Below, piece after piece: positions 1-13,269 of a stretch of DNA of 64,000 bases; the first letter of the stretch is position 1; the number at the start of each line of letters is the position of its first letter. A program made the position numbers and the translations under genes. Source of the stretch: Rhea pennata. Taxonomy: Eukaryota > Chordata > Aves > Rheiformes > Rheidae. Below the pieces are notes generated by a model that worked only from the letters and a program-made list of their open reading frames with translations, was not told the DNA's origin and did not search any database. Location of the stretch: NCBI RefSeq assembly GCF_028389875.1, contig NC_084663.1, positions 209,839,876 to 209,903,875 on the forward strand, read 5' to 3'.

Positions 1-965
1 CTTGTAAAGATTTTTAAAGCAGAGGTGGACAGAGTGAGGTAGCCCAACATGAAGCTACTGTACACCTGTGAACATACTATGAACACTTGTGATGTTCACC
101 TTCTGCCAGTGTAGACTTGGACCATGTTCCTGAACTCTCTTCACAAGGGCTTGAAGTTGGGTTTTGTTTATTTAAACAAAGATCGACCTCAAAAACACAT
201 TTGGGCTAAAAATCATGAGCTTTCCATGCCGGTTTACTTATCATTTGCACATTTCTAGCACATTTCTAGCACATTACGTTTGACTAGTCACCAACACAGA
301 ACGAAAGAATCATCCCACAAGTACAAGCCACTGAACTTTTGGACTCAACTCCACTCCTACAGAATTGCTTGCCTTGGCCTCCACACCTGTTTTCCTACTC
401 TAAGTCCTCAAAGGCTCCTTTCCCCTTCCAGGAGATCGGAAGGGCAGCAGTCAACACTAGCCCTGGAGGAAAAATCCTAAGGAAGTTGGCAGAACTCTGC
501 CAAATGCAATATGTTCCGGCAACGAGATGGGAGGAGGCTGGGAATGTGTTAGAGGAATTTACATGCTCTAATCTGAGACTTAGGGAGTGTGTCCTCAACT
601 AGTGCAATGCCTCTTTCTGCAGGACTTTGTCTATTTGCAACAAAAACATCTCACTTATAACAGTTTCCTGTATTCTTCTTCAAACTGCAACAGCTTGAAG
701 AGACTATTTTCCTCAGACACTTATTCATAGCATTTTACCACTGATAATGTATAATTATGTCATGAATATGATCCCACATAGAGCCTAATCACTGTTGTAT
801 GGAACATAAAAGCAAAACAATTTCTACAGAAGCATCCTGAGTATGCAGAATCAGAAATCATGCAGTTATATGAAGACTTATTGCTTTTTTCAAATCAACT
901 TGCACCTATGAGTAGTAATTTCAAACACTGTTTTGCCTCTATTTTATAGACCATGGTTCCAGACC

Positions 966-982
966 AAAAAAAAAAAAAAAAA
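966..982. repeat. Poly-A tract (A17)
   Basis: Uninterrupted run of 17 A. No retroposon body is recognisable on its 5' side. Confidence 0.9.
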
Positions 983-3900
983 GCAGAGACACAGAGATGA
1001 CAAGATAATCCCTGACGAGGAGCAAAAGCTAAAACCTTCTGCCAAAAATCAGAGGAACGAAGGGAGAAGGAAAAGTCAGCTGGATCTATACGAGACTCTC
1101 TGTTAGTGCCTCAGAGTAACTGCACCATGGACGTAACAGAGCCCAAGAGGGAAAATGGCACAAATTCAATAAAGAAGAATCCTCAGTGTCAAAGCTGGTG
1201 GGAGACAGAAGAGAAACAGACCACCTTTGTGTCCGTTTCTCTTCATTAGGCAGCTATCACAACAACCTTTTAGATCTGTGCATGTCCTAAGCTTTAGGTC
1301 CTTGCCGTACAGCAGACAGGCTGCCTTCACAGCAGGGATCTCATGAGCACCATTCGTACCACCAGTCATTATGCTTGCTTCTGTGGCCACAAAATCTATT
1401 GGCAATGCCACTACTCAAAGGGAAATTTTCAACTCTAAAGATAACAGCATTTCTTGTAGATTGGGAAGGTATCTTCAGTCCCCTTAATGCCTATCTCTTA
1501 AAAAACAAACAAACAAACTTCTGAATGTTGTTATATTCAGCTGTTATATTTACCTTCTCCATGACCTTCAAAGCAATTTTGTTCCATGAGGTTTACGTAG
1601 CAGCCAATACTTCAAACAACCTATCTGTAACTTTTGCCTTTTAAAATAAATTTAGAGAATGTCAGTTTATCCTGCAGTTATACATAAGTGCTTACTACAG
1701 AGTCACCAACAAACACAAAAATCCTGAATTTTCGGAAAATCTAGTATGTCACTTCTTCAGTTAATAAACAGATAGGGATGTCAGTTTTGACTGTCATGTG
1801 TGGAAACACTCTTCTTAACATCTCATACACCAGTGTGATTCTGCAGTATTAATTCAAAGCCCTGCATGTTGACTGACTGGCAGGTGCACTTCTGCCAACA
1901 GGCACCAAAAATTATGTTGCACAAAACCTGAACAGTTCTAAAATGGAATTGTCAAAGTTATAGTCTGGTCAATCAGGCAAGTTTCTTCCCTCAGGTAAAT
2001 CAGGTATGTAAGAAAGCTATTGTAGGACTGACATCTTATGAGGTCTTTTTCTTGTTTTTAAAAGAAGGCTGAGAGAGGAGTGTTAGGTTGTCTCATAGTT
2101 TAAACTGAAGATCTAAAAGAAATAGCTGGACAGCATTCACAAAACAAGCTGCATGTTTCCTCCACATCTCACAGTATTCAAATTAACAAAAATAATGGAA
2201 GCAGAACTTCAATTCTCCCCAACTGAGTAACACCTTGCAAGAGTTGATTGTCCATACAGGTCTCTGAAAGGCCAAAATCATCATTCAATAGAGCAATTTC
2301 TGCAAGTGAGTTCAAACTCCCACTTTGTTTTTAGGCAGGTGCAAGATACCACCTGCCCTAACAGGCTCTCAACCAAACTTCTCCTAGCAGACATGATACA
2401 ATATTGTTCCATGACTAAACATTAGTTTCACACAATTGCTTTTGCTAAGTATAACATGCTTCCTATGTCTGGCTTAACTGGATCATATTCTCCTACCACC
2501 ACTTCAGCAGAGACTCCTGTGTGAATTCTGTTTCACTGATCCACTTGCATTTATCCTGTATTCAGATTTACATGGTATTCACTTAGTTGGTTTTTTCTCC
2601 TACCCTAGTTTATGACAAAAAAAAAAAACTGTGCAGAATTAAGTAGTGCAGCTGAGACCCTTCTAGGCTCCCTGGTAAAGGAAACGATGTGATGCTTCAG
2701 TTAAGACATGTCTGAGTACTTGAAAAAATGGCCCTTGATCTCACCAGATAAGCAGTTAAAAGAAACTAGCAATAATCAGATTTTTTCTTCTTTAATATGT
2801 ACCATCCATATAGTGCAAACTCTGTAAAACACTTCACTATGATAAGAAATCTTTAGTCATTGGCACCATACCAGTTACAAACTGAAACTAGGGTAGTTTT
2901 TAGTCTCAGCATAAAGAAGAAAACTTCTTTCAGTGTGAGTGTCCTTGGCCAAGCCTGTAACACCTGTTGATACAAGCTAGTGCAAGACTGGCTTTCTGCA
3001 AAAGATTGCAAACATTGATTCCAAGCACAGAAAGTGAAAACTGCTGGCTGGGAGGACAATATTTGTTATAGGTCTAAGCCCAAATTTCAAAAATCAATAG
3101 CCTGCCCCATGCCAAATGCCCCTCACTGCCAATTTTAATTCATTTGCTTTCCTTTTTTGACAAATACTTTTTCTTAAAGTTTGTATCCATGCCAAAAAAA
3201 ATGAAGAGTCTCAGGATTTCTTTTGGAACTACTATAAGTTCAGTGGAATGTTTTTTTCTCAGGAAAAGTTTTCAGACCTTAAGTGTCAAATAAGACTTAA
3301 AGATCCACATTGACTAATCTAGACTGACTAAATCATAGAAATGGATAGAAATACCATACTGACTGGTCCCTGGGGAAAACCTGTCACCTTACGTTGCAGA
3401 GTAACATTTGTGAGTCTTTGTTGTGATTTTTTTCTTAAATCTTAAATTCAAATGAAGCTACATGAAAAACTTCCCTCTCAAAAAGCTTTCTCATCTTTAT
3501 TACAAATAGAAGCCTGAAATCATGTTTTATGTAATTCATGCATCAAAGCTTCTACAGCTTTTGGCAAAAAAAGAAACAAAAAGATGGCTTGAAATGGGAG
3601 TTTTTTCCACTCATAAGCCACTCAGAGCTTCTGAGTGCTTTAGGCCCAGCTATCATCCAACACATTTCTCCTATAGAATTTCTAAAAAAAATTCTTTAGC
3701 AGTTATAGTTCTTCATTCATTTAATTAAAATTTTACATTTTTCTAGAACATAATCAAGTTATGAAAGAAAAACGACCTTGTTCACAAATGATGTTGTTCG
3801 CTCTACGCAGAGCTCTGTTTTTCCCCTCCTCCTGCCTTCTCCCATATACAAAAAGGGAATTGTAACTGTAATCCTGTGTTCCAAACATTAAGGAGTACCA

Positions 3901-5168
3901 TAATCACTGCTTAGATTTTGAAGTTTTCCCTCAGCGGATACATATGGGCTGTAATGAGGGAGAGGCAAGAGGCTGGCGTAGTTTGACATGACTGGCAGAT
4001 TAAGTTCAACAGGAAGATCAGAAACTGAACAGCAAAACCCCACAGTCAGCAGCTCCATCCAAGCCAACTAGGCTTCCTTTTACATGCACCAGCCGAGTAA
4101 GGTCCTGAATGTACAATGCAAAACTGTTTTTCAAGTGCTCCTTGTACAGCAGAGCTAAGCCCACCAGAGCACTGCTTGGAAGCCGATGCCTTCTAACGAG
4201 AGGGAGAAGGTCGCAGCCCGTCCTGCACTTTTGACTGGTTTTGCATCTGTATCTGTGCCAACTTCTTCTGATTGAACAAGCAATTACTCTGCAGGCTTGG
4301 CCGATGAGCAACTCTCACCTTATACGCTGTCATCCCATAAAACGTTCAATTACAAGTAACCATAACCTCTTAAAAACGAGAGGGTTTGGTCTTACGCATC
4401 TGAAAGCTACACATTTTCCTAACGTTATTCCTTCAGTGCTACAACATATCGGCACTAGCAGCCAGGAAGAGTTGGAAGTCAAGACTTAAGGCAACAGGAA
4501 GCTGAGGAAGACAGATAAACAGAAGTGTGCAATACAACAGTTTGCCTCTGCAGAAAAACTCATTATTCTCAGAAAAGAGGCAATTAAGTTTGTCCTTAAC
4601 ACCTACGCCTAGGAAGTAATAACTTTTTTTTGGAGGGGTGGGGGGGAGCAAGGAAGCCAAGTGAGAACTTCAGGTGTAATGAAAGCTTTACAGAATTGGC
4701 CTCTGTCGCTCTGGGAGGTCTGATTAGGTATTACCGTGCCTCTAACAAGGAGACGGACAAGCTACAGCCCTGCACAAACTGCCTCCTTCTCTGAACGAGT
4801 TTTATTTTCCACTGAAATTTATGCAATACAATTACAGGAAACTCAGCACTGTCCCAAGCTTACAGAATATAATTTCTGTATAAATACATGAGAGGCAAAT
4901 CTCATGGAAGGAAAAGATCTAATTAAATGCCACTGTTGGCAAAAACACAGATAGTCTAAGCCAGCCATTAATATATGTGCAGAAGATCAGAAGACGGAGG
5001 AAATATAACAGACTGCAGTTTGAGTAATGGAGACAGAAAGCAACTTCCAAGAGGGACTTAAGTCATCATTTGAGAGGGTTTATAACATGATTGCCTGTAA
5101 CTGCAATGGGAACTCAAAAAGCCAAGGCCTGTTGTCATTTTAATTCTTGCTGGGGCAGAAAGGAAGAG

Positions 5169-5204
5169 GAATCATCCAGTAAGATAGAATCATCCAGTAA
5201 GATA
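5169..5204. repeat. Perfect 18-bp tandem duplication
   Basis: The unit GAATCATCCAGTAAGATA occurs twice head to tail without a mismatch. It looks like a recent slippage or duplication product. No gene covers it. Confidence 0.9.
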
Positions 5205-8200
5205 CGTATATCTGTAGCCAATCCATCCGTTACTGTATCTCTCAAGAGCTGTTACCACAGCATTTTCAAAATGATAAAAATCTGTACATAGCATATTGTA
5301 TTTCCAATAGTCTCAGAGATTACTGTAAAGAACAGGATTTGACAGCATATGTTTAGTCAATGGGAGGCAGAGAAATTCTTATTTAGGTGGTCGTGAACAG
5401 CAGGGTGTTTGTAAGAACAGGGACCACTGAGGGAGTGGGGGATATTTATGATGAGGAAACACTGAAATTGCTCTTACAAACACAAAAATGTTTTGTTTTA
5501 TGCAGGTAATAAACCCAAATGCTTTCCTATGCAATATTAACATTATAGTTAAGGGAATTAAAGGGAAATTATAGTACCAGATAGCTGCTGAAAACGGCCA
5601 CAATGGAGGGGAAAAAAATGATGCACAACAAGCCTTATTCTTGCTCACTGTTACCAACACGATCCACATTGTTTTTAACCTGTAAAATAGCTGCAATCTT
5701 AAAATATTTTTACTGACAGCATTATATAATGATCTTCAGTAAGCTGGAAGAGAAAGTTTCACGTTACGAATAGGAATATTCCAGACCATTTGACATTAGT
5801 ATCTGTTGGTTTTGAGGGAAACGAAACTAGAGTAGTTCATGTGTTTTAGAAAAATTCCACCCTTCTCCAGGAATACCTGCTTTGTCGGTCATACAGTGAT
5901 TTAGATTTACTGTTGTTTGATAAGAAATCAAGACTTTCACAAGTTTGAGACTAAACAGGCAAATACACTGTTTTTAGAGGGCAAAATGCTAATAACTAAA
6001 AGAAGAAAATGAAAGTTAGCAATTGAAAATTGGAGGAGGAAAGAACAATTTGTTTTGGTATAATCCCTCTAATAAAGTTTGACACCTTGCCATGTCTTTC
6101 ATAGGGCTTGGATATTACTCGGCAGCAGTTCCCAAGAATGTCAGTCTCTACACTTGCTTCGGTATACAATCATTGGGCAAGTGGTTTTAAAAGGATATGG
6201 TCTCAGGAAAAAAAAAGATGTTCATAAATCAAAGAGAAATACACCTAAAAAAGGAGATCATAACTGTATTTTTCCCTGTGACTATTTTTTGTCAAACTAA
6301 CTATAGCCATCATGCCATTTATTTCACATTGGCAAAGGCATAAAACTATGCAAGAAATTATTTAATTCTATACTTAGCAACTTCAAGATTACTTTAACAT
6401 AAAGATTCCAGCAAGATAACATCATCAGTAACAACAGCGTATCTCATTGTACTTCTGAGGCTCTCCAGTTCTTATTGGATTTCCTTGCATGTAATATCAT
6501 CAGCACCTGCGGATTATTTGAATTAATAATACAGTTCATTTGCAAGAACTTGATTATCCTAGACACTTTTTTTTTTTTAATCAGCAGCCACAATACAGAG
6601 AATATATTCCCAGCACAAGGGACTTGAAATACGAAGTAGAAGATGGCTCAGTCGCCTGGATCTCTGCTGTTCTCATCTCCCCTTACAGAGGAAGGAGAGT
6701 CCCTCTGAAAACTTCAGAAGGTGGTCAGCTCACAAGACTCAAGCTTCCACCGCAACCTCCTCATTCTTCATGTCTGCACTGACATTAGAGCTACACTAGG
6801 CCCAGCTTAAAAGGGTGTTTTTATGTCTTGTTTTGAAAACAGATTTCAAAAAACATTTAAGAGAGTTTGGAAGCAGTCTCATTCTAGTTTGTGGTGCTGG
6901 ATTCCCTGCACTAGGCCAATGAGCACTGTTTCTTGACCCAAGTCAAACAAAATGAAACAAACAAAAAAACCCTCATACGCACTACGGAAGCCCAATACTT
7001 TTTCCACAAAGGAAAACCAAACTAAAACAAAAGAAAGTCAGAAGACTAGAGTGGCTTCGTTTGAGTTGTGGGATGTGTTTCTTATACTAATTCCCTTGAT
7101 ACAGACGGTCAAAAATAGCACTGTGGAACTGATAAAAAACCTGCTATTAAAAGTTACAATGTTCCCAATATAGAGGAATCTACAATTTCAGATATTGGAA
7201 ACTTCAGCAGAACTACTCCCTTACTTCTTTGCTCTGCTAATTTTAACAGGTACTTGCATCCTTTTCATCTAGGACTGTTCTGGAAATTGCACCACTCAAG
7301 AATGAAAGCGTGCAAAACAGTGTAGCTAATTAACAAGTGATTCGCATCAGAGGCTACTGGGAAGTGAGACACTTCCTGCATCTTTGTTTTCATATAAAAA
7401 AAGATTATCTAGCTGAAAATCCTGAGCAGCAGTTTACACAGTCAGAGTGTAGTCCAAGCTATTTGCTAATACAGAAGTCTTCCTCACAAGCGGACTCAGG
7501 TACAATGAATTTTTTGTTACAAATAACAAACATAGAATTGCATTCAATACTCACTTAAATTTAATCATCTTTGGAAGTGCCTAGTTGAGCCAGGACAGCC
7601 ACTATCCCTGTCACATAGACTTTCTCCTCACTATAGGGAGGAGGGGGAAAAAATTAGGAATCCGAGGGTAGACAAGCTGCCTCTCTTATGCATCACTTAG
7701 ATCTGTCTTATAGCAGTGTCAGCCAGCTGCTGAGGTCGTGGGTGGCAGCACACTTCCTCTGCAGCAGGATTCACAACATAGCTTTGTGATACAGGTTGAG
7801 CGCAAACCTACGAAATTGGGAGGATTTTACATCATCTTTGCCTCCCCAAGGGGAGGCCCTTCATTTCACAACTTTGCCAACATGGCTTTGCTTTTAGCCC
7901 AACACGAAATTGAGATCATGCAGAAAGTTGCTAATGGCCACTCCACATTCTCAGACATGATTAACTGCATAGCAAGTGGCTGTGGGAAGCAAAATCATCC
8001 CTGACTCACCTAACTCACCCTATTTAATTTGTTACTGCAGGCCCCCTACTTTTCCATTGTGGAAATGAACCAGCAAATGAACCAAACCCTTCGGCTGTCC
8101 TTTCTCACAAGATGACTGAGTAACCACAGGCCTTGGACATTCACTCCTGCATGCTTTTTAGAATAAAATTACCCCACTTAATAAGTGACATAATCTGAAG

Positions 8201-10507
8201 ACTACCAAAAAAGCTTGTGTAAAATTAATCCGCTCCCGGCTACAGTAACTGAGGCATACACCTACCTGAAAACAGGAATTTACACAGAATCCAATTACCA
8301 GCAGAAATCAGGTGCTAGAGGAGAAAGAATATTCTTTAGGAGTCCTGCAGTCATAGAGCCGTAAGCGACATAAGGAGAAAATTGGGAAAAAGAGCACTTC
8401 AGTTTACAGAGAAGTCAAAATCAAAATGCTTAACAAAAAATCTAGCCCATAGCCTGTAAATAGAACACAGCTGGAATCAGGTTTCATGTCTGTGAAGTTT
8501 CATGTCAGTGATCAAAAATAACTTATGTTTTGCAAGGAAGTTTTTTTTTTTCTTAATACATACATTAAAAAAGCTTACTATAGCTCCCTATCAAGAGGAA
8601 GACCACTCATCCTTCAGTGCTCAATGATGTTCTCCTGGATGTCCTCATAACATAGGTATTTTACTTGTTAGCAGCTCATTCTGGCCAGGAAGTTGAAATC
8701 AGCAAGCAGCATCATCAGTCCTCCTTAATTGCGATATTAAATTGCAAGAATAACAGTAAGTCTATCAGGCATGAAAACTTCACTCACAAGATTGTTTGTG
8801 CTACTGGACTGGGCTATATCATGCAAAACCTAGTCTTTTCCTTGACTGATACATGTTTAATTAAATACTTACGGCCAGATCCAAGCAGAGCACTCAGGCA
8901 CCTAAATACAAGGTAGCTGGCTCTAGGCACAGAGCTGGCCCTGTGATGCAAGAAACCTAGATGGGTACAGTGACAGCTAAACCCAGCTGTTATGCTGGGT
9001 GAAGAGCAGGGAACAGTCAGTCTCAATAGCAGCCTAGGGTTGCAGTGGATAAGGCGTAATGTCAAACTGTGCTGTACGAACAGGATTTGCCATATAAAGT
9101 CTGCTGAATAGCAGGGGAATAGAAATGGGAAGAAGAGTGGAAGGGAAGGTTGTGACTGAAATTGTTTCTCAGACACAAGCACCAAAATCAGGAAACTGGT
9201 GTTTGTGAGGCCAGGGTTCATTGTATACTGCCTGAACACTGCCCAAACTGAACACGACTATTTAATTTTTCAGGAGTGGCTCATTCTTTAAGAAGATAGC
9301 TATGCAATGTATTAGCTCATTTTTGTGTAAAGGCTACAGCACACACCCAGAAAGTGGATAAAACAAGAGCCCCTGGAAAGCTCTTTACCCAGGAGAATTC
9401 AAACTCAGCTTCCCTTACTTATCAACCTAAGCAGCAGTCTCAGAAAGTTTCACTTAGGTTACTTCTAACCTTTCCTAAAGCTGTACCACCAAGGATTAAA
9501 CCACCTAGCTCACAGACCAATTACTAGTTTGAGGTTATCTCACAGCCTTGCAAAGCAGAAACAAGAACCCCGTTCTACCCTCTCTCAGTCAGGCCACCAT
9601 GTTACACCTCAAGATCCCTCTTCTTACTTCTCCTCTGTCCAGGCAGCCCTGTAGTTCTGGCTCCACGTTAGTCCAGGTCTAGTAGGGGTGACAGGGCAGA
9701 GGGAACAGAAAGAGTAACCCCAGGTTATTTATTTTTAATTCCTGTCTCCTAATCTCCAGACAGGTATTCTAATTTCTATAAAACAAGAAAAATTTAATAG
9801 TATTTCTACTTACAGTATACAAGACTTCAAACATAAAAGCAACACAACTCAAAGTGCTATATAATCATCTATGCACCTAGGTGGGATATAGGCTACCTGC
9901 GAACTTGGTTCAGCAAAGGCAGTGACAGTTTTGAGTGGGCAGGACAAGAAGATCAAGGGCTCACTGCTTAGGGTTGTTTGACAGATTTCTGTCTAGGATG
10001 GAGAGACGTACATTTTTGATAAGGTGCCTACAGTGCAACTACATGGCTTTTCTGGATATCACCCTTAATTCTTCATAATGGATGTGCTATTTTGAAGGCC
10101 ATTTTTTGAAGCATGTGGCCTACTTAAATAGAGCAGAATAGCATGGGGGGAGCTTTTAAGATCTAAAAGCTGATAGTCTAAAACTATTTCTAATACAGGA
10201 ATTCTCAAATACCCTGACGTGTTTCTGGAGCTCCAGTCACATGGCTGAGGTTACATAATCTTACACTAGCCCATCATGCCTGTACAACAAAAAATCACTG
10301 TCAACTTAGCAGCCAGTCAAAAGCAGGTTCTTAATAACACTGGGCTGACAATTTCATCTAAGTTTACTATTATGCAGTTTGATCCTTTTGTAGAACAAAA
10401 GCATCTAGTAATGACTCTAGGATGTTGTTCTGCTAGTTACTCTGCACATAAGCATCTCCTAGGTTCTTACTTTTTAGAGAGAGGGGAGATTATACATATA
10501 AAGTAAG

Positions 10508-10602
10508 GTACACATATATATACACGTACACAGATACATGTGTGTATATGTCTGTATATATATATACATACATACATATATATATATATATACACACACA
10601 CA
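10508..10602. repeat. TA/CA-rich microsatellite
   Basis: Alternating TA, CA and CATA units (TATATA, CACACACA, ACATACATACAT) run over about 95 bases. This is an imperfect compound dinucleotide and tetranucleotide repeat, likely length-polymorphic. Confidence 0.9.
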
Positions 10603-12169
10603 GAATTTCCTTGATGGGAGAAAGGAGGAAAAGAAGAATTTACATTTACAGAATTTATACTACAGTGGAAAAGCAGTGTAACTAGCTAGAGGAAAAGAAT
10701 TTTTGTCAAGTAGTTTGTTCATTCGGTACAAATGCAGAAGGTAAAGAACAGGATTTAGTTCAAGAGTAGTTTGGCATGATCATCCAGAAGAAGAGCTATA
10801 AAATAAAAAGGAGGAGAAGTACTCATTTCCATCACCCCCAACCACTATCTCTTTCCATTGACACCCTCAATGCAATAAACAGAGTCAGGTTACATATAGC
10901 AAGGAAATCTTATACAATGAAGTAAGAATCTAGCACAGCCAGTTGCTGTTCCCAGGTGAATCTGAATGACTCTCTACCACAAGAATGAAGCATGAAAAGG
11001 TCTGCTAAGAATCAGCCCTAAGTTACTTAATGCCCCAGTAGGCTAAAGAACTGGAGACTGCTAATGCAGCAAACACTACATCATCTGCTTGACATACAGC
11101 AGTATTTCAATGTTCTAGCTTTGGAAGACTGAACTTAGGAACTTCCTTAAATGGACTTGTTAAAGTTAAATAAGCTGACCTTAAATGCAATATTTGGTGG
11201 ACTTTAAGCACAAGAAGGTTACCTACTGCTTTCAGCAGTTATCTGTTAGTCAGCCATCTCAGATGAAGAGCACTTACTGTGCAGAACAACAAATTCTTTA
11301 TTATACTGTAAAAGAAATCACTAATAAATGAAGACACAGAACAGAGCCATCACTTCTAATTAGAGAAACATAAAATTAAATTGTTTTTTTCCTACTGAGT
11401 GACTAAGAATCACTTTTAAGCTTCCCTGCAGATAATTTTTTTCTTTATAGGTCTGTTTGTGAAGTCAGTTTTATATTAAAAAAAAAAAAGCATTGGGTAC
11501 CTTTATTCTATTCAGCACTGGCAAAGCAAACTCCGTCTGTCCGAGTGCAGGAAACGCAATACAGAGCAGAAAACAATTCCTTTGACTCACTGTTTAGCTT
11601 CCTGGTTAATCTTTGTTGCTAGATGCACGAGTTAATACCCCGCCTTCCGCGCTCGCATCAAAGGTTTTCTCCAGCCACCGCACCGGAGCAGCGCAGCTGC
11701 CCGGGAACCCGGCTAGTGCCTCCTTCAGCGTTAACAGGAGTCTCCTTCACAACGCAGATCTGTCCATGGTCTCTCTCTGCCCGGTGCTTTCGAGGAAAAA
11801 AATACTTTTTTTAGCACCGATTTTTGGGGGTAATGGGTTATTCGGCAGCGCTGTTTACTCCGGCCTTTGACAGTGCCGGAGAACAGGAGCAGAATGACCT
11901 GTTTCACTGAAGTTTAAGAGCCTGACAGAGATACTGATAACACACTATTTTGGAGTGCGAGAGGTGCCGGAGGAACATCCCCTGAACGTGAGGCGCGTCC
12001 AAGGACGGTTTCAAACAGGTTCAAGGACAGGCTCAGTACCCAGAGCGGAGGCGGGCTGCACCCGCAAAGCAGAAGCCAGCTAACCAAGATAATTAGTACC
12101 TGCTTGTCTCAAACCCAGGCGTAAGCTCACAAAACGAGGCTGACCAGGGACTGCATATAAACATTTTGT

Positions 12170-12315
12170 AAGTTTTGTATTGTAATAGTATACTATGAAA
12201 TACTAATAACATTTTATATATATTACTATTATTGATTATATCATATATTTATATACTATATTGTATTACTATATACTATTATATTGCGATATTATCTATT
12301 TGTTATATTATTTAT
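12170..12315. repeat. AT-rich simple-sequence stretch
   Basis: Almost pure A/T with irregular TATTACTAT and ATATTATAT units. It abuts the CpG core abruptly, a sharp composition boundary. Confidence 0.8.
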
Positions 12316-12527
12316 CTGCCCGTGCACACACCTCTGCTACGTTCTGCTACGACGCTCCGACGGAGCGGCCATTCCAGGGGCCCCCGGGCAGCGCGGCGCG
12401 GCCCCCTCCTCCCGCCGCGGCGCTCGTCTGACGGGAGCGGGCGAAGGCGGCGCGCGGCGGCCCCGGCCCGCGGCCGTTGGCGCCAATGGCGGCGCCGCGT
12501 CCCTCAGAGCGGCGCCGCCCTCCGCCT

Positions 12528-12592
12528 CGCCCTCCTCCGCCTCGCCCTCCTCCGCCTCCCCCTCCTCCGCCTCCTCCTCCTGCTGCTGCTGC
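12528..12592. repeat. CCTCCGCCTCGCC minisatellite-like repeat
   Basis: About four imperfect units of roughly 15 bases built on CTCCGCCTCGCCCTC, passing into CTCCTC and CTGCTG triplets. It produces Pro/Ser/Ala or Glu/Ala low-complexity frames that should not be read as proteins. Confidence 0.8.
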
Positions 12593-13269
12593 ACCCGCCG
12601 TCGCCGCCGTCCCGCCGGCCGCAGCGGTTTACCTTGCTAGCTGAAAACAGCTATTTCACGCGAAATCCGCTCAGGGAATTTAGGCCTGACTAAGTTGCCT
12701 GGAGGTGAAATGGCGGGTGTTGCACTTCTGAACTTCACCCGTCGCTATAAATGACCAGAGGTGTGTGGAAAGACGCCTGTTTGCAGTAAAGATGCAAGCA
12801 GTGATAACAGAGGCTTTGGCCATCTGTCCAGGAAGCCGTTCTGGGTGTTTTCTATGTACTTAAAAACATCGGCACGAAATACACATGCGGCGACGTGGGT
12901 AGGATGTTTCCGCAGCGTGCGGGAGCGTCTTTCCTTCGAAATACGCCTTGTTCAGTGGCCAGGGGCTTTCTGCTGAAGCTGGAGTCCTGCCAGAAGGCAA
13001 CAGCACAGTCCCCCCATCAGTCGGAAAGTTTTCGTGATGGTCTATGTATATTCTTCTCAAGACGTGTATATTCTATTTTAATTCTGGATTGTGGCGCGCC
13101 AAAGCTCTCGCAGATGGTCCCTGGAGTGCCCCGGAGTGCAGCCTGCTTGCAAAACCAGCCCGCAAATTGCCTGTCCAGACACGCGTCCCTCGGGGTTTGC
13201 TCAGCGGGTTTCCCGCTTGTGGGCGCTTGGCCCGGTGACCTACCCATTGCGATCGCGGTTTGAATCAAT

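Larger units (their letters stand above)
1..11600. other. Gene-free stretch (intron or intergenic)
   Basis: I see no exon with convincing splice sites, no CR1 and no RNA gene in this AT-rich stretch. Open frames here, up to 141 codons (8,814-9,239, - strand), have no recognisable family features and look like chance. If the CpG-rich block at 11.6-13.3 kb is the 5' end of SYTL2, this would be its first intron on the - strand. I looked for the conserved SYTL2 N-terminal exon on that strand and did not find it. Simple repeats inside it are listed separately. Confidence 0.5.
11630..13260. promoter_or_regulatory. CpG-rich region / CpG island, unassigned promoter
   Basis: CpG dinucleotides, rare in the flanks, are frequent here, with a dense core at 12,340-12,640 and lighter shoulders on both sides. 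Such islands mark promoters in birds. The core holds a CCAAT box inside the 10-bp palindrome TTGGCGCCAA (12,477-12,486) followed by ATGGCGGC, a YY1-like string. A good - strand splice donor (AAG|GTAAAC, last exon base 12,633) suggests a leftward transcript with a noncoding first exon. By conserved synteny upstream of CCDC83 this could be SYTL2, but no SYTL2 coding exon is visible. Long open frames inside (153 codons on +, 85 on -) are low-complexity products of GC-rich repeats, not genes. Confidence 0.65.

Noticed and set aside
8814-9239. 141-codon - strand open frame
   Set aside because: No domain, no splice context, ordinary AT-rich flanks. Consistent with chance.
1-12000. SYTL2 coding exons on -
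   Set aside because: Searched by eye for the conserved N-terminal coding text and found none; only the CpG island remains suggestive.
12232-12693. 153-codon open frame on + and overlapping frames in the 12.4-kb island
   Set aside because: Composition is forced by an AT-rich run followed by GC-rich repeats (Arg/Pro/Ala/Leu runs). No splice logic or family features.
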